A stretch of 64,000 nt of DNA from Geodermatophilus ruber (GCF_900114385.1 NZ_FOSW01000002.1:1-64000), one strand, 5' to 3'; positions 26,564 through 36,081 are shown, numbered from the stretch's first letter. Made by a program: numbers and translations. Notes: generated by a model from the letters alone, not told the origin.

Positions 26564-29500
26564 TCAGGCGCGCAGCCGGAGGCCCCGGGGGGTGGCGGCG
26601 AAACCGGCCGCCTGCAGGGCCGCCGACAGCGGCGTCGACTCGTGCACCGAGGCGCCATCGGCCTTCTGCACCACCATGCGCCCCAACGCCCCCGCGGCGG
26701 CTGCAGAGGACAGCGCCGTCGTCGCCTCCTTGAGCACGTGCTCGTCCTCGGTCCAGGACAGCAGCGTCTTCCCGCCGCGCTCGACGTAGAGCACCAGCGC
26801 GCCGTCGACCAGGACGACCAGCGCCCCGGCCTTGCGTCCGGCCCGGTGCCCGGCGGCCCGCCGCCCGCTGCCGGCACCCTCCCCGACGTCCAGGCCCTCG
26901 GTCTCCGCGGCGGCCGGCCGCTCCGGCCACGGCAGCGCCGCGCCGTAGACGTTCGCGGGGTCGGTGGCGGCGAGCACCACCGCCCCGCCGGGGACGCGCT
27001 CGGGCGAGACGAAACTGCGCAACCGGTCGACCGCCCCGGCGGTGCCGAACTGGGCGGCGCCCAAGGTCTCCACGAAGTAGCCGCGGCGCGCCCGGCCGTT
27101 CTCCTCGAACGCCCGCAGCACCGGGTAGACGGCGGAGAAACCGCCGGTCACCTGTTCGGCGGCGACCGCACCCCGGGTGAGCACGCCGTGCCGCTCGAGC
27201 AGGGCCTCGGCCCGGGCGGTGGTCCGCCGGGTCGGGTTGCTCTCCCGCTCCGGCACCCGCGACCAGCGGCCGGCCACCGTCGGCGGACCGGTGCGGGACG
27301 GCATCGCCGGGCGGCCCAGCCGGGGGCGCCCGTAGCGGGAGCGGGCCAGCCGGGGCTGCGGCGTGGCGGCGCGCTTGTGCGTGCCGCCACCGGCCAGCCG
27401 GGTGCGCAGCGGGGCCAGGGTGTCATTGGTCAGCGCGCCGGCCCAGACCAGGTCCCACACCACGTCGGCCAGCGCGGCGTCGTCGGTGGCCCCGACGAGG
27501 TCGGACAGGCCACGGAAGAACATCGCCTGCCCGCCGGACAGCCGTTCGAGCACTGCGAACCCGACGCCGCCCTCCTCGGGCAGCTCCAGCGGCTCGGGCA
27601 GCAGCAGCGGGGCCACGTCGGCGGGCACGAGGCTGATCCAGCCGTCGCCACCGGGCAGGCCGCCGGCTCCGGCCCACAGCACCTCGCCGGCGCTGGTGAG
27701 CTCGTCGAGCATCGCGGGGGAGTAGTCCCGCACCCGGGCCGGCAGCACCAGCGACTCCAGCGCGCTGGCCGGCACGAGGGTGCCGGCCAGCTGCTCGACG
27801 ACGGCCAGGACACCGTCGGCGCCGCGCAGCCGGCTGCCGACCGACTGCCAGGCGGGGGTGAACCGGGCGAGGGCGTCGACCGGCACCGGCTCCACCTCCT
27901 GGCGGAGCCGGGCCAGGCTGCGGCGCCGGACGGAACGCAGCACGTCGGCGTCGCACCACTCCTGGCCTGCGCCGCCGGGGCGGAACTCACCGGTGACCAG
28001 CCGGCCGGTACCGGTCAGCCGGTGCAACGTCGCGGTCACCACGGCGACGCCCAGCCCCAGCCGCCGGGCCACCTCGCCGGGCTGGAAGGGGCCGTGGGTG
28101 CGGGCGTAGCGGCCGACGAGATCACCCAGGGGGTCGGGCACTGGCTCGGTGAAGACCTCGGGGACGCCCACGGGCAGCGCGGTGCCGAGGGCATCCCGCA
28201 GCCGGCCGGCGTCCTCGATCGTGACGTATCGCTCCTCGCCGGCGATCCGCACGACCAGGGCGCGCCGGGCGGCGACCAGCTCCTCGAGCCAGTCGCGGCT
28301 GATCCCACGGGCCGCGGCCTCGGCGGGGGTGAGGTCGCCGACGATGCGGAGCAGGTCGGCCGCGCCGTCGAGGTCCCGGGGGTGTCGGTCGGCCGGCAGC
28401 CGTTGCAGCTCGTTCTCGATCTCGGCCAGGGCGTCGGCGTCGAGCAGCTCCCGCAGCTCGGACCGGCCGAGCAGTTCGGCGAGCAGGCTGGTGTCGAGGG
28501 CGAGGGCCTGCGCGCGCCGCTCGGCCAACGGCGCGTCGCCCTCGTAGAGGAACTGCCCGACGTAGCCGAACAGCAGCGACTGGGCGAACGGCGAGGCCGA
28601 CTGGGTCTGCACGTCCACCACCCGCACCCGCCGGGCCCGCACGTCGCGCATCAGCTCGACCAGGCCGGGCACGTCGTAGACGTCCTGCAGCACCTCGCGG
28701 GCCGCCTCGAGGGTGATCGGGAAGCTGGCGAAGTCGCTGGCCACCGCGAGCAGCTGGGCGGCGCGCTGGCGCTGCTGCCACAGCGGGGTGCGCTTGCGCG
28801 GGTCGCGGCGGGGCAGCAGCAGCGCCCGGGCGGCGCACTCGCGGAACCGGCTGGCGAACAGCGCCGAGTTGCCGACCTCCGCGGTCACCTCCCGCTCGAC
28901 GTCGTCCGGGTCGAGGACGGCGAGGTCGGCCTCCGGCGGCTCGCCGGTGGTGTCGGGCAGCCGCAGCACGATGCCGTCGTCGGAGTGCATCGAGGCGACG
29001 TCGACGCCGTAGCGCTCACGCAGCCGGGCGGCGAGCACCAGCGCCCACGGGGCGTTGACCTGCGCGCCGAAGGGGGAGTGCACGACCAGCCGCCAGTCGC
29101 CGAGCTCGTCGCGGAACCGCTCGACCAGCAGGGTGCGGTCGTCGGGCAGGTGGCCGGTGGCCTGCTTCTGCTCGCCCAAATAGGCCAGCAGGTTCGCCGC
29201 CCCCCACTCGTCCAGCCCGGCCGCGCGGGCGCGGTCGCGGCCGGCCTCGGGCGTCGCCGAGCCGACCTCCCGCAGGAAGGCGCCCAGTGCCCGGCCCAGC
29301 TCCAGGGGGCGGCCGGGGGCGTCGCCGTGCCAGAACGGCATCTTCCCCGGCTGACCGGGTGCGGGGCTGACCAGCACCCGGTCGTGGGTGATCTCCTCGA
29401 TGCGCCATGAGGAGGAACCGAGCAGGAAGACGTCACCGACCCGCGACTCGTAGACCATCTCCTCGTCCAGCTCGCCGACCCGGCGCCCGCCGGATCCCTC

Positions 29501-31153
29501 CGAGCCGACGAGGAAGACGCCGAACAGGCCGCGGTCGGGGATGGTGCCGCCGCTGGTGACGGCCAGCCGCTGGGCGCCGCTGCGGGCGGTCAGGGTGTCG
29601 GTGACGCGGTCCCAGGTCAACCGGGGACGTAGCTCGGCGAAGGCGTCGGAGGGGTAGCGCCCGGCCAGCATGTCCAGCACCGCGTGCAGCGCGGAGTCGG
29701 GCAGCGCGGCGAACGGTGCCGACCGCCGGACGAGCGCCGCCACCTCGTCGACCGTCCGGGGGCGCTCGGCGACGATCGCGACGATCTGCTGGGCGAGCAC
29801 GTCCAGGGGGTTGCGCAGGTACCGGATCGACTCGATCGCGCCGGCCTTCATCCGCTCGGCGACCAGCGCGGACTGCACGAGGTCGCCGCGGTACTTGGGG
29901 AACAGCACGCCCCGGCTGACCGCGCCGACCTGGTGCCCGGCGCGCCCGACCCGCTGCAGGCCCGAGGCGACCGTGGGCGGCGCCTCGACCTGGATCACCA
30001 GGTCGACCGCGCCCATGTCGATGCCCAGCTCCAGGCTCGACGTGGCGACGACGGCCGGCAGCCGGCCGGACTTCAGCGCCTCCTCCACGATCGCCCGCTG
30101 CTCCCGGGACACCGAGCCGTGGTGGGCCGCGGCGACCGGCTGCACCCCCTCGGGGACCCCGCCCCCGGAGCCGGCCTGGGCCATCAGGGCGGCGGCGTTG
30201 GTGCCCGGCGGGATCGTCTCCCCGGTGGCCCGCTCGAAGGCCAGCTCGTTGAGCCGGCTGGTCAGGCGCTCGGCGAGTCGCCGGGAGTTGGCGAAGACGA
30301 TGGTGCTGCGGTGCGCCTCGACGAGGTCGAGCACCCGTTCCTCGACCGCCGGCCAGATCGACGTGCGGGGCTGGTTGCCCGCGGCCGAGCCGGCCAGCTC
30401 ACCGGTGGGCTCCCCGAGCGTGGACATGTCCTCGACGGGGACGACGACCGAGAGGTCCCACTCCTTCGGCGAGCCGGGCGCCACGACCTCCACCGGGCGG
30501 CCGCCCGCGAGGAAGGTGGCCACCTCCTCGATGGGGCGCACCGTCGCCGACAGCCCGATCCGCTGGGCCGGCCGCTCGAGCAGCTCGTCGAGGCGGTCGA
30601 GGGAGACCGCCAGGTGGGCGCCGCGCTTGGTGTCGGCCACCGCGTGCACCTCGTCGAGGATCACCGTCTCGACGCCGCGCAGGGCTTCCCTCGCCGAACT
30701 CGTGAGCAGCAGGAACAGCGACTCCGGCGTGGTGATCAGGATGTCGCTGGGCCGGCGGGTGAAGGCGCGACGCTCGTCGGCCGGGGTGTCGCCGGAGCGG
30801 ATCGCCACCTGGATCTCCGGGCGGGCCAGGCCGAGTCGTGCGGCGGCCTGGCCGATGCCGGCCAGCGGCGCCCGCAGGTTGCGCTCGACGTCGACGGCGA
30901 GCGCCTTGAGCGGGGAGACGTAGAGGACGCGGCAGCGGTTGGTGGGGTCCTCCGGGGCCGGGGTGTGGGCCAGCCGGTCCAGCGACCAGAGGAACGCCGC
31001 CAGGGTCTTGCCCGAACCGGTGGGGGCGACCACGAGCGCGTGCCCGCCGCTGCTGATCGCGCGCCAGGCCCCTTCCTGGGCAGCGGTGGGCTCGGCGAAG
31101 GCACCGCTGAACCACGCCCGGGTGGGCTCGGAGAAGCGGTCGAGAGCGGACAC
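26564..31153 (-). CDS. lhr: Lhr-family ATP-dependent helicase
   Basis: This is a very large (about 1529 residues) superfamily 2 DNA helicase of the Lhr type, a 3'-5' DNA translocase that unwinds RNA:DNA and damaged duplexes. After MSALDRFSEPTRAWFSGAFA comes motif I VVAPTGSGKTLAAFLWSLD, the DEVH box in VILDEVHAVADTKRGAHLAV, motif III LSATVRP, and motifs IV-VI (HHGSVSREQRAIVEEALK, VATSSLELGIDMGAVDLVIQ, QRVGRAGHQVG). The winged-helix and large C-terminal Lhr-CTD follow. GTG 31153 is preferred over GTG 31168 because it gives the standard family N-terminus. It lies near nei2, as in mycobacteria, suggesting a shared repair role. Confidence 0.95.
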   Translation of the reverse strand: MSALDRFSEPTRAWFSGAFAEPTAAQEGAWRAISSGGHALVVAPTGSGKTLAAFLWSLDRLAHTPAPEDPTNRCRVLYVSPLKALAVDVERNLRAPLAGIGQAAARLGLARPEIQVAIRSGDTPADERRAFTRRPSDILITTPESLFLLLTSSAREALRGVETVILDEVHAVADTKRGAHLAVSLDRLDELLERPAQRIGLSATVRPIEEVATFLAGGRPVEVVAPGSPKEWDLSVVVPVEDMSTLGEPTGELAGSAAGNQPRTSIWPAVEERVLDLVEAHRSTIVFANSRRLAERLTSRLNELAFERATGETIPPGTNAAALMAQAGSGGGVPEGVQPVAAAHHGSVSREQRAIVEEALKSGRLPAVVATSSLELGIDMGAVDLVIQVEAPPTVASGLQRVGRAGHQVGAVSRGVLFPKYRGDLVQSALVAERMKAGAIESIRYLRNPLDVLAQQIVAIVAERPRTVDEVAALVRRSAPFAALPDSALHAVLDMLAGRYPSDAFAELRPRLTWDRVTDTLTARSGAQRLAVTSGGTIPDRGLFGVFLVGSEGSGGRRVGELDEEMVYESRVGDVFLLGSSSWRIEEITHDRVLVSPAPGQPGKMPFWHGDAPGRPLELGRALGAFLREVGSATPEAGRDRARAAGLDEWGAANLLAYLGEQKQATGHLPDDRTLLVERFRDELGDWRLVVHSPFGAQVNAPWALVLAARLRERYGVDVASMHSDDGIVLRLPDTTGEPPEADLAVLDPDDVEREVTAEVGNSALFASRFRECAARALLLPRRDPRKRTPLWQQRQRAAQLLAVASDFASFPITLEAAREVLQDVYDVPGLVELMRDVRARRVRVVDVQTQSASPFAQSLLFGYVGQFLYEGDAPLAERRAQALALDTSLLAELLGRSELRELLDADALAEIENELQRLPADRHPRDLDGAADLLRIVGDLTPAEAAARGISRDWLEELVAARRALVVRIAGEERYVTIEDAGRLRDALGTALPVGVPEVFTEPVPDPLGDLVGRYARTHGPFQPGEVARRLGLGVAVVTATLHRLTGTGRLVTGEFRPGGAGQEWCDADVLRSVRRRSLARLRQEVEPVPVDALARFTPAWQSVGSRLRGADGVLAVVEQLAGTLVPASALESLVLPARVRDYSPAMLDELTSAGEVLWAGAGGLPGGDGWISLVPADVAPLLLPEPLELPEEGGVGFAVLERLSGGQAMFFRGLSDLVGATDDAALADVVWDLVWAGALTNDTLAPLRTRLAGGGTHKRAATPQPRLARSRYGRPRLGRPAMPSRTGPPTVAGRWSRVPERESNPTRRTTARAEALLERHGVLTRGAVAAEQVTGGFSAVYPVLRAFEENGRARRGYFVETLGAAQFGTAGAVDRLRSFVSPERVPGGAVVLAATDPANVYGAALPWPERPAAAETEGLDVGEGAGSGRRAAGHRAGRKAGALVVLVDGALVLYVERGGKTLLSWTEDEHVLKEATTALSSAAAAGALGRMVVQKADGASVHESTPLSAALQAAGFAATPRGLRLRA

Positions 31154-31282
31154 GGGGACCAGTGTCACCCTGTGGGACGACAGTTCGCCGCGATGCAGGA
31201 ACGCACCTGGTCAGCCGCTCGCGAGGGGATCGGCGCCGCGGTCGCCGCTGGAGCGGCGGTGGCGTCCGGCACACTGACCGCC

Positions 31283-32428
31283 ATGCGCCGCTCCCTGTAC
31301 GAGGCCGAGCACGACGACTTCCGCGAGATGGTCCGTGCCTGGGCGGAGAAGACCATCGTCCCGTTCCACGCGCAGTGGGAGAAGGACGGCATCGTCCCGC
31401 GGGACGTGTGGGCCTCGGCCGGCGCCCAGGGGCTGCTCGGCATCGACATGGACGAGCAGTACGGCGGGGGCGGGGTCCGCGACTTCCGCTACCAGGCGGT
31501 GCTCGACGAGGAGCTGATGCGGATCGGCGCCACCGGCGTCGGCTTCGCGCTGCACAACGACGTCGCCGGGCCCTACCTGCGGGACCTGGGCACCGAGGAG
31601 CAGAAGCAGCGCTGGCTGCCCGGCTTCTGCAGCGGCGAGATCATCACCGCGATCGCGATGACGGAGCCGGCGGCCGGCAGCGACCTGCAGGGCATCCGGA
31701 CCACGGCCCGCCGCGACGGTGACGCGTGGGTGCTCAACGGCTCGAAGACCTTCATCACCAACGGCATCAACGCCGACCTGGTCATCGTGGTGGCGCGCAC
31801 CGATCCCGACGCCCCCGGCTCCAAGGGGCTGAGCCTGCTGGTGGTCGAGCGGGACATGCGCGGGTTCACCCGCGGGCGGAACCTCGAGAAGGTCGGCCTG
31901 AAGGCGCAGGACACCGCCGAGCTCTTCTTCGACGACGTGCGGGTGCCCGCGGAGAACCTGCTCGGCACGGAGAACCGCGGCTTCTACCACCTGATGGAGA
32001 ACCTCCCGCAGGAGCGGCTGTCCATTGCCGTGGGCGCGGTGGCCTCCGCCGAGGCGGTCCTGGCGCACACCCTCGAGTACGTCACCGGGCGCACGGCGTT
32101 CGGCAAGCCGGTGAGCAGCTTCCAGAACACCCGGTTCGTGCTCGCCGAGCTGCAGACCGAGGTCACCGTCGCCCGGACCTTCGTCGACCAGTGCATGCGC
32201 CTGCTCGACAGCGGCGAGCTGACCCCGGTCGACGCGGCCATGGCCAAGTACTGGACGACGGAGCTGCAGAACAAGGTCGCCGACCGCTGCCTGCAGCTGC
32301 ACGGCGGCTACGGCTACATGGACGAGTACTTCGTCTCCAAGGCCTGGCGGGACGCCCGCATCCAGCCGATCTACGGCGGCACCAACGAGATCATGCGGGA
32401 GATCATCGGCCGCTCGATGGGGCTGTAG
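31283..32428 (+). CDS. Acyl-CoA dehydrogenase
   Basis: This FAD-dependent enzyme of 381 residues oxidises acyl-CoA to enoyl-CoA. It has the FAD/substrate motif AMTEPAAGSDLQGIRTTA, the GSKTFITNG segment, ERLSIAVGAVASAEAVL, and the C-terminal LHGGYGYMDEYFVSKAWRDAR followed by IYGGTNEIMREIIGR. The glutamate in IYGGTNEI is at the usual catalytic base region of short/medium-chain enzymes. The chain-length preference cannot be told. It is divergent from lhr and is followed 18 bases later by an MFS gene. Confidence 0.93.
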   Translation: MRRSLYEAEHDDFREMVRAWAEKTIVPFHAQWEKDGIVPRDVWASAGAQGLLGIDMDEQYGGGGVRDFRYQAVLDEELMRIGATGVGFALHNDVAGPYLRDLGTEEQKQRWLPGFCSGEIITAIAMTEPAAGSDLQGIRTTARRDGDAWVLNGSKTFITNGINADLVIVVARTDPDAPGSKGLSLLVVERDMRGFTRGRNLEKVGLKAQDTAELFFDDVRVPAENLLGTENRGFYHLMENLPQERLSIAVGAVASAEAVLAHTLEYVTGRTAFGKPVSSFQNTRFVLAELQTEVTVARTFVDQCMRLLDSGELTPVDAAMAKYWTTELQNKVADRCLQLHGGYGYMDEYFVSKAWRDARIQPIYGGTNEIMREIIGRSMGL

Positions 32429-32446
32429 CCGGCAGGGAGAGGGCGG

Positions 32447-33733
32447 ATGACGACGCGGACCCAGGCCCCGCACGACCCGGCGCGCGTGCAGCGCCGGACC
32501 CTCGGCGTGCTGGGCGGAGGAGTGGCCCTCGGCGGGCTCGGGGTCACCGTCGGCATCACCGTGGGCGGGCTGCTCGCCCGCGACGTCGCCGGGACCGACT
32601 CCGCGGCCGGCCTGGGCCAGACGGCGGGGGTGCTCGGCGCGGCGGTCCTCGCCGTCCCGCTGGCGCGGATCAGCGACCGGGCGGGCCGGCGGGCGGGGCT
32701 GGCCGCCGGTTACGCCGTCGCCGTCCTGGGCTCGCTGCTGACCATCGTCGCCGCGGCGCTGTCGTCCCTGCCGCTGCTGCTGGCCGGGCTCTTCGCCTTC
32801 GGGGCGGCGACCGCCTGCGGGCTGCAGGCCCGCTACGCCGCGGCCGACCTGGCCGCACCCGAGCACCGCGGCCGCTCCCTCGCGCTCGTCGTGTGGGCGA
32901 CCACCGTCGGCTCGGTGCTCGGGCCGAACCTGGCCGGACCGGGGGAGGCCGTGGGCGAGGTCCTCGGCCTTCCTCGCCTCAGCGGCGGCTTCGCGATCTC
33001 GGTCGTCGTCTTCGGGGCCGTCGCACTCGGCTTCCTCCTGCTGCTGCGGCCCGATCCGCTGCTGCTGGCCCGGCGGCTGCGCGGCGCCGGCGCCGCGACC
33101 CGGGCCCGCCGGGTGACCTCGGGAGCGCTGCGGGCCGTGTGGGCGGACCCGGCCGGCCGGCTCGGGCTGACCGCGGTGGTGGTCTCCCACGCCGTCATGG
33201 TCGGGGTCATGGTCATGACACCGGTCCACATGGGGCACGCCGGTGGTTCCGAGGGCGCCACGCTGCGCGTCATCGGCCTGGTGATCAGCGTGCACGTCGC
33301 GGGGATGTACCTGTTCTCCCCGTTGGTCGGGCAGCTCGCCGACCGGGCCGGCCGCCGGACGACGGTGGTCGTGGCCGCCGTCCTCCTGCTGACCGCGGCC
33401 GCGCTGGCCGGGACCGCGCCGCCCGGGGCGGCTCTCCAGCTCGGCGCCGGGCTGTTGCTGCTCGGCCTGGGCTGGTCCTGCGGCCTCATCGCAGGCTCCA
33501 CACTGGTCACCGAGGCCGTCGACGAGGAGCAGCGACCCAGCGCCCAGGGCGGGACCGATCTGCTGATGGGGCTCGGTGCGGCGCTGGCCGGGGTCGCCGG
33601 AGGGCCCCTGCTGGCGGTCGGGGGCTACGGCCTGGTGGCGGCCGTGTCCGCGGCGCTGGTCCTGCCGCTGCTCCTCGTCTGGGCGCGGACGGCCGCGGTG
33701 GTGCGGGTGGAGGAGGCTCAGCGGCCCCGGTAG
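32447..33733 (+). CDS. MFS transporter
   Basis: The major facilitator protein has 428 residues and about 12 hydrophobic helices. The inter-helix motif A appears twice, as PLARISDRAGRRAGLAAGYA after helix 2 and VGQLADRAGRRTTVVVAAV after helix 8. This fits a proton-coupled drug or metabolite exporter, with no substrate indicated. GAGAGGG stands before ATG 32447. Its last 16 bases overlap the end of a small convergent membrane-peptide gene. Confidence 0.88.
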   Translation: MTTRTQAPHDPARVQRRTLGVLGGGVALGGLGVTVGITVGGLLARDVAGTDSAAGLGQTAGVLGAAVLAVPLARISDRAGRRAGLAAGYAVAVLGSLLTIVAAALSSLPLLLAGLFAFGAATACGLQARYAAADLAAPEHRGRSLALVVWATTVGSVLGPNLAGPGEAVGEVLGLPRLSGGFAISVVVFGAVALGFLLLLRPDPLLLARRLRGAGAATRARRVTSGALRAVWADPAGRLGLTAVVVSHAVMVGVMVMTPVHMGHAGGSEGATLRVIGLVISVHVAGMYLFSPLVGQLADRAGRRTTVVVAAVLLLTAAALAGTAPPGAALQLGAGLLLLGLGWSCGLIAGSTLVTEAVDEEQRPSAQGGTDLLMGLGAALAGVAGGPLLAVGGYGLVAAVSAALVLPLLLVWARTAAVVRVEEAQRPR

Positions 33734-33828
33734 TTGCGGTACAGCAGCACCAGCGAGACCAGCAGGGCCAGGGCGATGCCGATCTCGAGGATCAGGTCCC
33801 ACGTCTCCGAGCCCGTGCTGGGGAACAT
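33718..33828 (-). CDS. Small single-span membrane peptide (36 aa)
   Basis: The frame encodes 36 residues: a polar N-terminus (MFPSTGSETWD), one hydrophobic helix (LILEIGIALALLVSLVLLY) and a basic end (RNYRGR). That topology (N-out, positive residues inside) is what a real small membrane protein should look like. The start is followed in frame to TGA with no interruption, and GGGTGG precedes the ATG as a weak ribosome binding site. It is too short for usual gene callers. The overlap with the MFS gene 3' end is only 16 bases. Its function is unknown. Confidence 0.6.
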   Translation of the reverse strand: MFPSTGSETWDLILEIGIALALLVSLVLLYRNYRGR

Positions 33829-33903
33829 GCCGCCACCCTAGGAGCGGCCTTCCCCGCAGGCGAGAGCCGTGTGGCGCGGACGCGGCCACACCGGCCGCCC
33901 GCG

Positions 33904-33909
33904 TAGCGT
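33904..33909 (+). promoter_or_regulatory. -10 box of a probably leaderless DUF3046 transcript
   Basis: TAGCGT (TANNNT) ends seven bases before GTG 33917 and no Shine-Dalgarno sequence is present. The geometry is the same as at thyA, dapA and rimO. Confidence 0.42.
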
Positions 33910-33916
33910 CGGGGCC

Positions 33917-34111
33917 GTGCGCCTGCAGGATTTCTGGTCCCGGTTGACCGACCACTTCGGCTCGATGCGCGCCGAGAGCATGGCCCGGGACCACGTCTTC
34001 GCCGCCCTGGGCGGCCGGACCGCGGTCGAGGCGATCGAGGCCGGCCTGCCGGTGCGGCGGGTGTGGCTGGCCATCTGCGAGGAGTACGACGTCCCGCGCA
34101 AGGACCGCTGA
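33917..34111 (+). CDS. DUF3046 family protein
   Basis: The 64-residue protein has the family layout: VRLQDFWSRLTDHFGSMRAE, then the ARDHVFAALGGRTAVEAIEAG core and the VWLAICEEYDVPRKDR end. DUF3046 proteins are found almost only in actinobacteria directly upstream of recA (Rv2738c in M. tuberculosis). Their function is not known; the location suggests a link with recombination. The start is the GTG at 33917. It is separated from recA by a 174-base region with an SOS box. Confidence 0.88.
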   Translation: MRLQDFWSRLTDHFGSMRAESMARDHVFAALGGRTAVEAIEAGLPVRRVWLAICEEYDVPRKDR

Positions 34112-34140
34112 GTCGAGCGAGCGGCGTGTCACCCTGGCAG

Positions 34141-34164
34141 TCGAACACACGTTCGGGATAGATT
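34141..34164 (+). promoter_or_regulatory. SOS box (LexA operator) and -10 of the recA promoter
   Basis: TCGAAC-acac-GTTCGG at 34141-34156 matches the actinobacterial LexA operator TCGAAC-N4-GTTCGA in 11 of 12 positions. TAGATT at 34159-34164 is a good -10 element three bases further, so LexA bound here would cover the core promoter. Transcription would start near 34171, giving a leader of about 115 bases. Confidence 0.88.
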
Positions 34165-34285
34165 GGGAGCGCAGTCCACAGGTCGGGCGCTCTTCCACAG
34201 GTCCCCCGCTTCTCCCGGAAGTGTCAGACCCCCGCCCTAGCGTCGACACCGACCCGCTCCACGCGACTCCCCGAAGGTGAGCACC

Positions 34286-35320
34286 ATGGCAACGCTCGAC
34301 CGCGACAAGGCCCTCGACATGGCCCTCGCCCAGATCGACAAGCAGTTCGGCAAGGGCTCGGTCATGCGGCTGGGCGACAGCCCCGAAGTGGCGATCAAGG
34401 TCATCCCGACCGGCTCCATCGCCCTCGACATCGCTCTCGGCATCGGTGGCCTCCCCCGGGGCCGCGTCGTCGAGGTGTACGGCCCCGAGGCCTCCGGCAA
34501 GACGACGGTCGCCCTGCACGCTGTGGCCAACGCCCAGGCCGCCGGCGGCATCGCGGCGTTCATCGACGCCGAGCACGCCCTCGACCCCGAGTACGCCCGG
34601 GCCATCGGCGTCGACACCGACGCGCTGCTGGTCAGCCAGCCCGACACCGGTGAGCAGGCGCTGGAGATCGCCGACATGCTCATCCGCTCCGGCGCGCTGG
34701 ACGTCATCGTCATCGACTCGGTGGCCGCTCTCGTGCCCCGTGCCGAGATCGAGGGCGAGATGGGTGACAGCCACGTCGGTCTGCAGGCCCGCCTGATGAG
34801 CCAGGCGCTGCGCAAGATCACCGGTGCGCTGAACAACTCCGGCACCACCGCGATCTTCATCAACCAGCTGCGCGAGAAGGTGGGTGTCGTCTACGGCTCC
34901 CCGGAGGTCACCACCGGTGGCCGGGCGCTGAAGTTCTACTCGTCGGTCCGGCTCGACGTCCGTCGCATCGAGACCCTCAAGCAGGGCACCGATGCGGTCG
35001 GCAGCCGGGTCCGCGTCAAGGTCGTCAAGAACAAGGTCGCCGCGCCCTTCAAGCAGGCCGAGCTCGACCTGATCTGGGGTTTGGGCTTCAGCCGCGAGGG
35101 CGGTCTCATCGACGCCGGCGTCGAGCAGGGCTTCATCCGCAAGTCCGGCGCCTGGTACACGTACGAGGGCGATCAGCTCGGCCAGGGCAAGGAGAACGTC
35201 CGCGCCTTCCTGCGGGACAACCCCGACCTCGCCGACGAGATCGAGAAGAAGGTCAAGGAGAAGCTGGGCATCGGTCCGCAGCTCGACGCTCCCGCGCCGG
35301 CTGACCCGGTCGACTTCTGA
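34286..35320 (+). CDS. recA: Recombinase RecA
   Basis: The 344-residue RecA polymerises on single-stranded DNA, performs strand exchange and triggers LexA self-cleavage. It has MAW-region [11 protein letters not shown], Walker [10 protein letters not shown] at 66-74, Walker [14 protein letters not shown], loop L1 [20 protein letters not shown], and loop L2 [28 protein letters not shown]. The C-terminus is short and acidic. No intein is present, unlike in some mycobacteria. ATG 34286 lies behind GAAGGTGAG; GTG 34277 is an alternative. It is followed eight bases later by recX. Confidence 0.98.
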   Translation: MATLDRDKALDMALAQIDKQFGKGSVMRLGDSPEVAIKVIPTGSIALDIALGIGGLPRGRVVEVYGPEASGKTTVALHAVANAQAAGGIAAFIDAEHALDPEYARAIGVDTDALLVSQPDTGEQALEIADMLIRSGALDVIVIDSVAALVPRAEIEGEMGDSHVGLQARLMSQALRKITGALNNSGTTAIFINQLREKVGVVYGSPEVTTGGRALKFYSSVRLDVRRIETLKQGTDAVGSRVRVKVVKNKVAAPFKQAELDLIWGLGFSREGGLIDAGVEQGFIRKSGAWYTYEGDQLGQGKENVRAFLRDNPDLADEIEKKVKEKLGIGPQLDAPAPADPVDF

Positions 35321-35328
35321 GCGACCCG

Positions 35329-35985
35329 GTGAGCAGCTGGCCCGACGCCCGGGAGCGCTCCGCTCCTGGCCGTCGGCGCGGGCGGCGGTCCGGAGCGTCC
35401 CCTGACCCGGACGGTCCGGACGCCGCCCCGGGGGCGCCCGAGGATGATGCCGGCGACCCGGAGCAGGTGGCCCGGTCCATTTGCCTGCGGGCACTCACCG
35501 GAGCCCCCAAGACGCGGCAGCAGCTGGCCGACCTGCTCGCGAAACGCGGTGTTCCCGACGACGCTGCCGAACGGGTCCTCAACCGGTTCGACGAGGTCGG
35601 GCTCATCGACGACGCCGCCTTCGCCCGGGCCTGGGTGACCTCCCGCCAGGCCGGCAGGGGTCTGGCCCGGCGGGCGCTCAAGGCGGAGCTCCGCGCCAAG
35701 GGCGTCGACGGCGAGGTCGCCGAGGAAGCGGTGGCCCTGGTCGACGACCAGGACGAGTGGGACGCCGCCCGGCGGCTCGTCGAGCGGCGGTTGCCCGGCC
35801 TCCGCCGGGTCGACCGGACGACCGCCGAGCGGCGGCTGCTCGGCATGCTGGCCCGTAAGGGCTACGGCGCCGGGATGGCCTCCTGGGTGATCCGCGAGGC
35901 CCTCGACCGCGACCGCGCCGACGAGGACCCCGCCGAGACGGCCGGCGAGCACAGCGACGCCGGGCTGGACGCCTGGCTGCCCTGA
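35329..35985 (+). CDS. recX: Regulatory protein RecX
   Basis: The 218-residue RecX modulates RecA filament extension. After a disordered, proline/aspartate-rich N-terminus of about 45 residues come the three-helix repeats typical of RecX: ARSICLRALTGAPKTRQQLA, FDEVGLIDDAAFARAWVTSR and RALKAELRAKGVDGEVAEEA, with a last repeat near RRLLGMLARKGYGAGMASWV. GTG 35329 is eight bases after the recA stop, so it is in the SOS-controlled recA transcript. It is convergent with ctaD. Confidence 0.92.
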   Translation: MSSWPDARERSAPGRRRGRRSGASPDPDGPDAAPGAPEDDAGDPEQVARSICLRALTGAPKTRQQLADLLAKRGVPDDAAERVLNRFDEVGLIDDAAFARAWVTSRQAGRGLARRALKAELRAKGVDGEVAEEAVALVDDQDEWDAARRLVERRLPGLRRVDRTTAERRLLGMLARKGYGAGMASWVIREALDRDRADEDPAETAGEHSDAGLDAWLP

Positions 35986-36001
35986 CCCGCGCGGTGTCAC
36001 G

Positions 36002-36024
36002 GCGCCGCACGGCCGCAGCGGCGC
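36002..36024. terminator. Possible hairpin between recX and ctaD
   Basis: GCGCCGC and GCGGCGC form a seven-base-pair stem with a nine-base loop in the 96-base gap between convergent recX and ctaD. It is GC-rich but short, so it is a weak terminator candidate for either gene. Confidence 0.35.
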
Positions 36025-36081
36025 ACGGCCGGCCGCGGGGCCAGGGAGGGTCACGGCGACCGACCGCCGGCGGCAGGCCCG

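Noticed and set aside
34112..34140. PafBC/RecA-NDp type damage promoter upstream of recA
   Set aside because: Only TGTCA is present (TGTCACCC); the following GTG and properly spaced TANNNT of the motif are not convincing. The SOS box next to it is clear.
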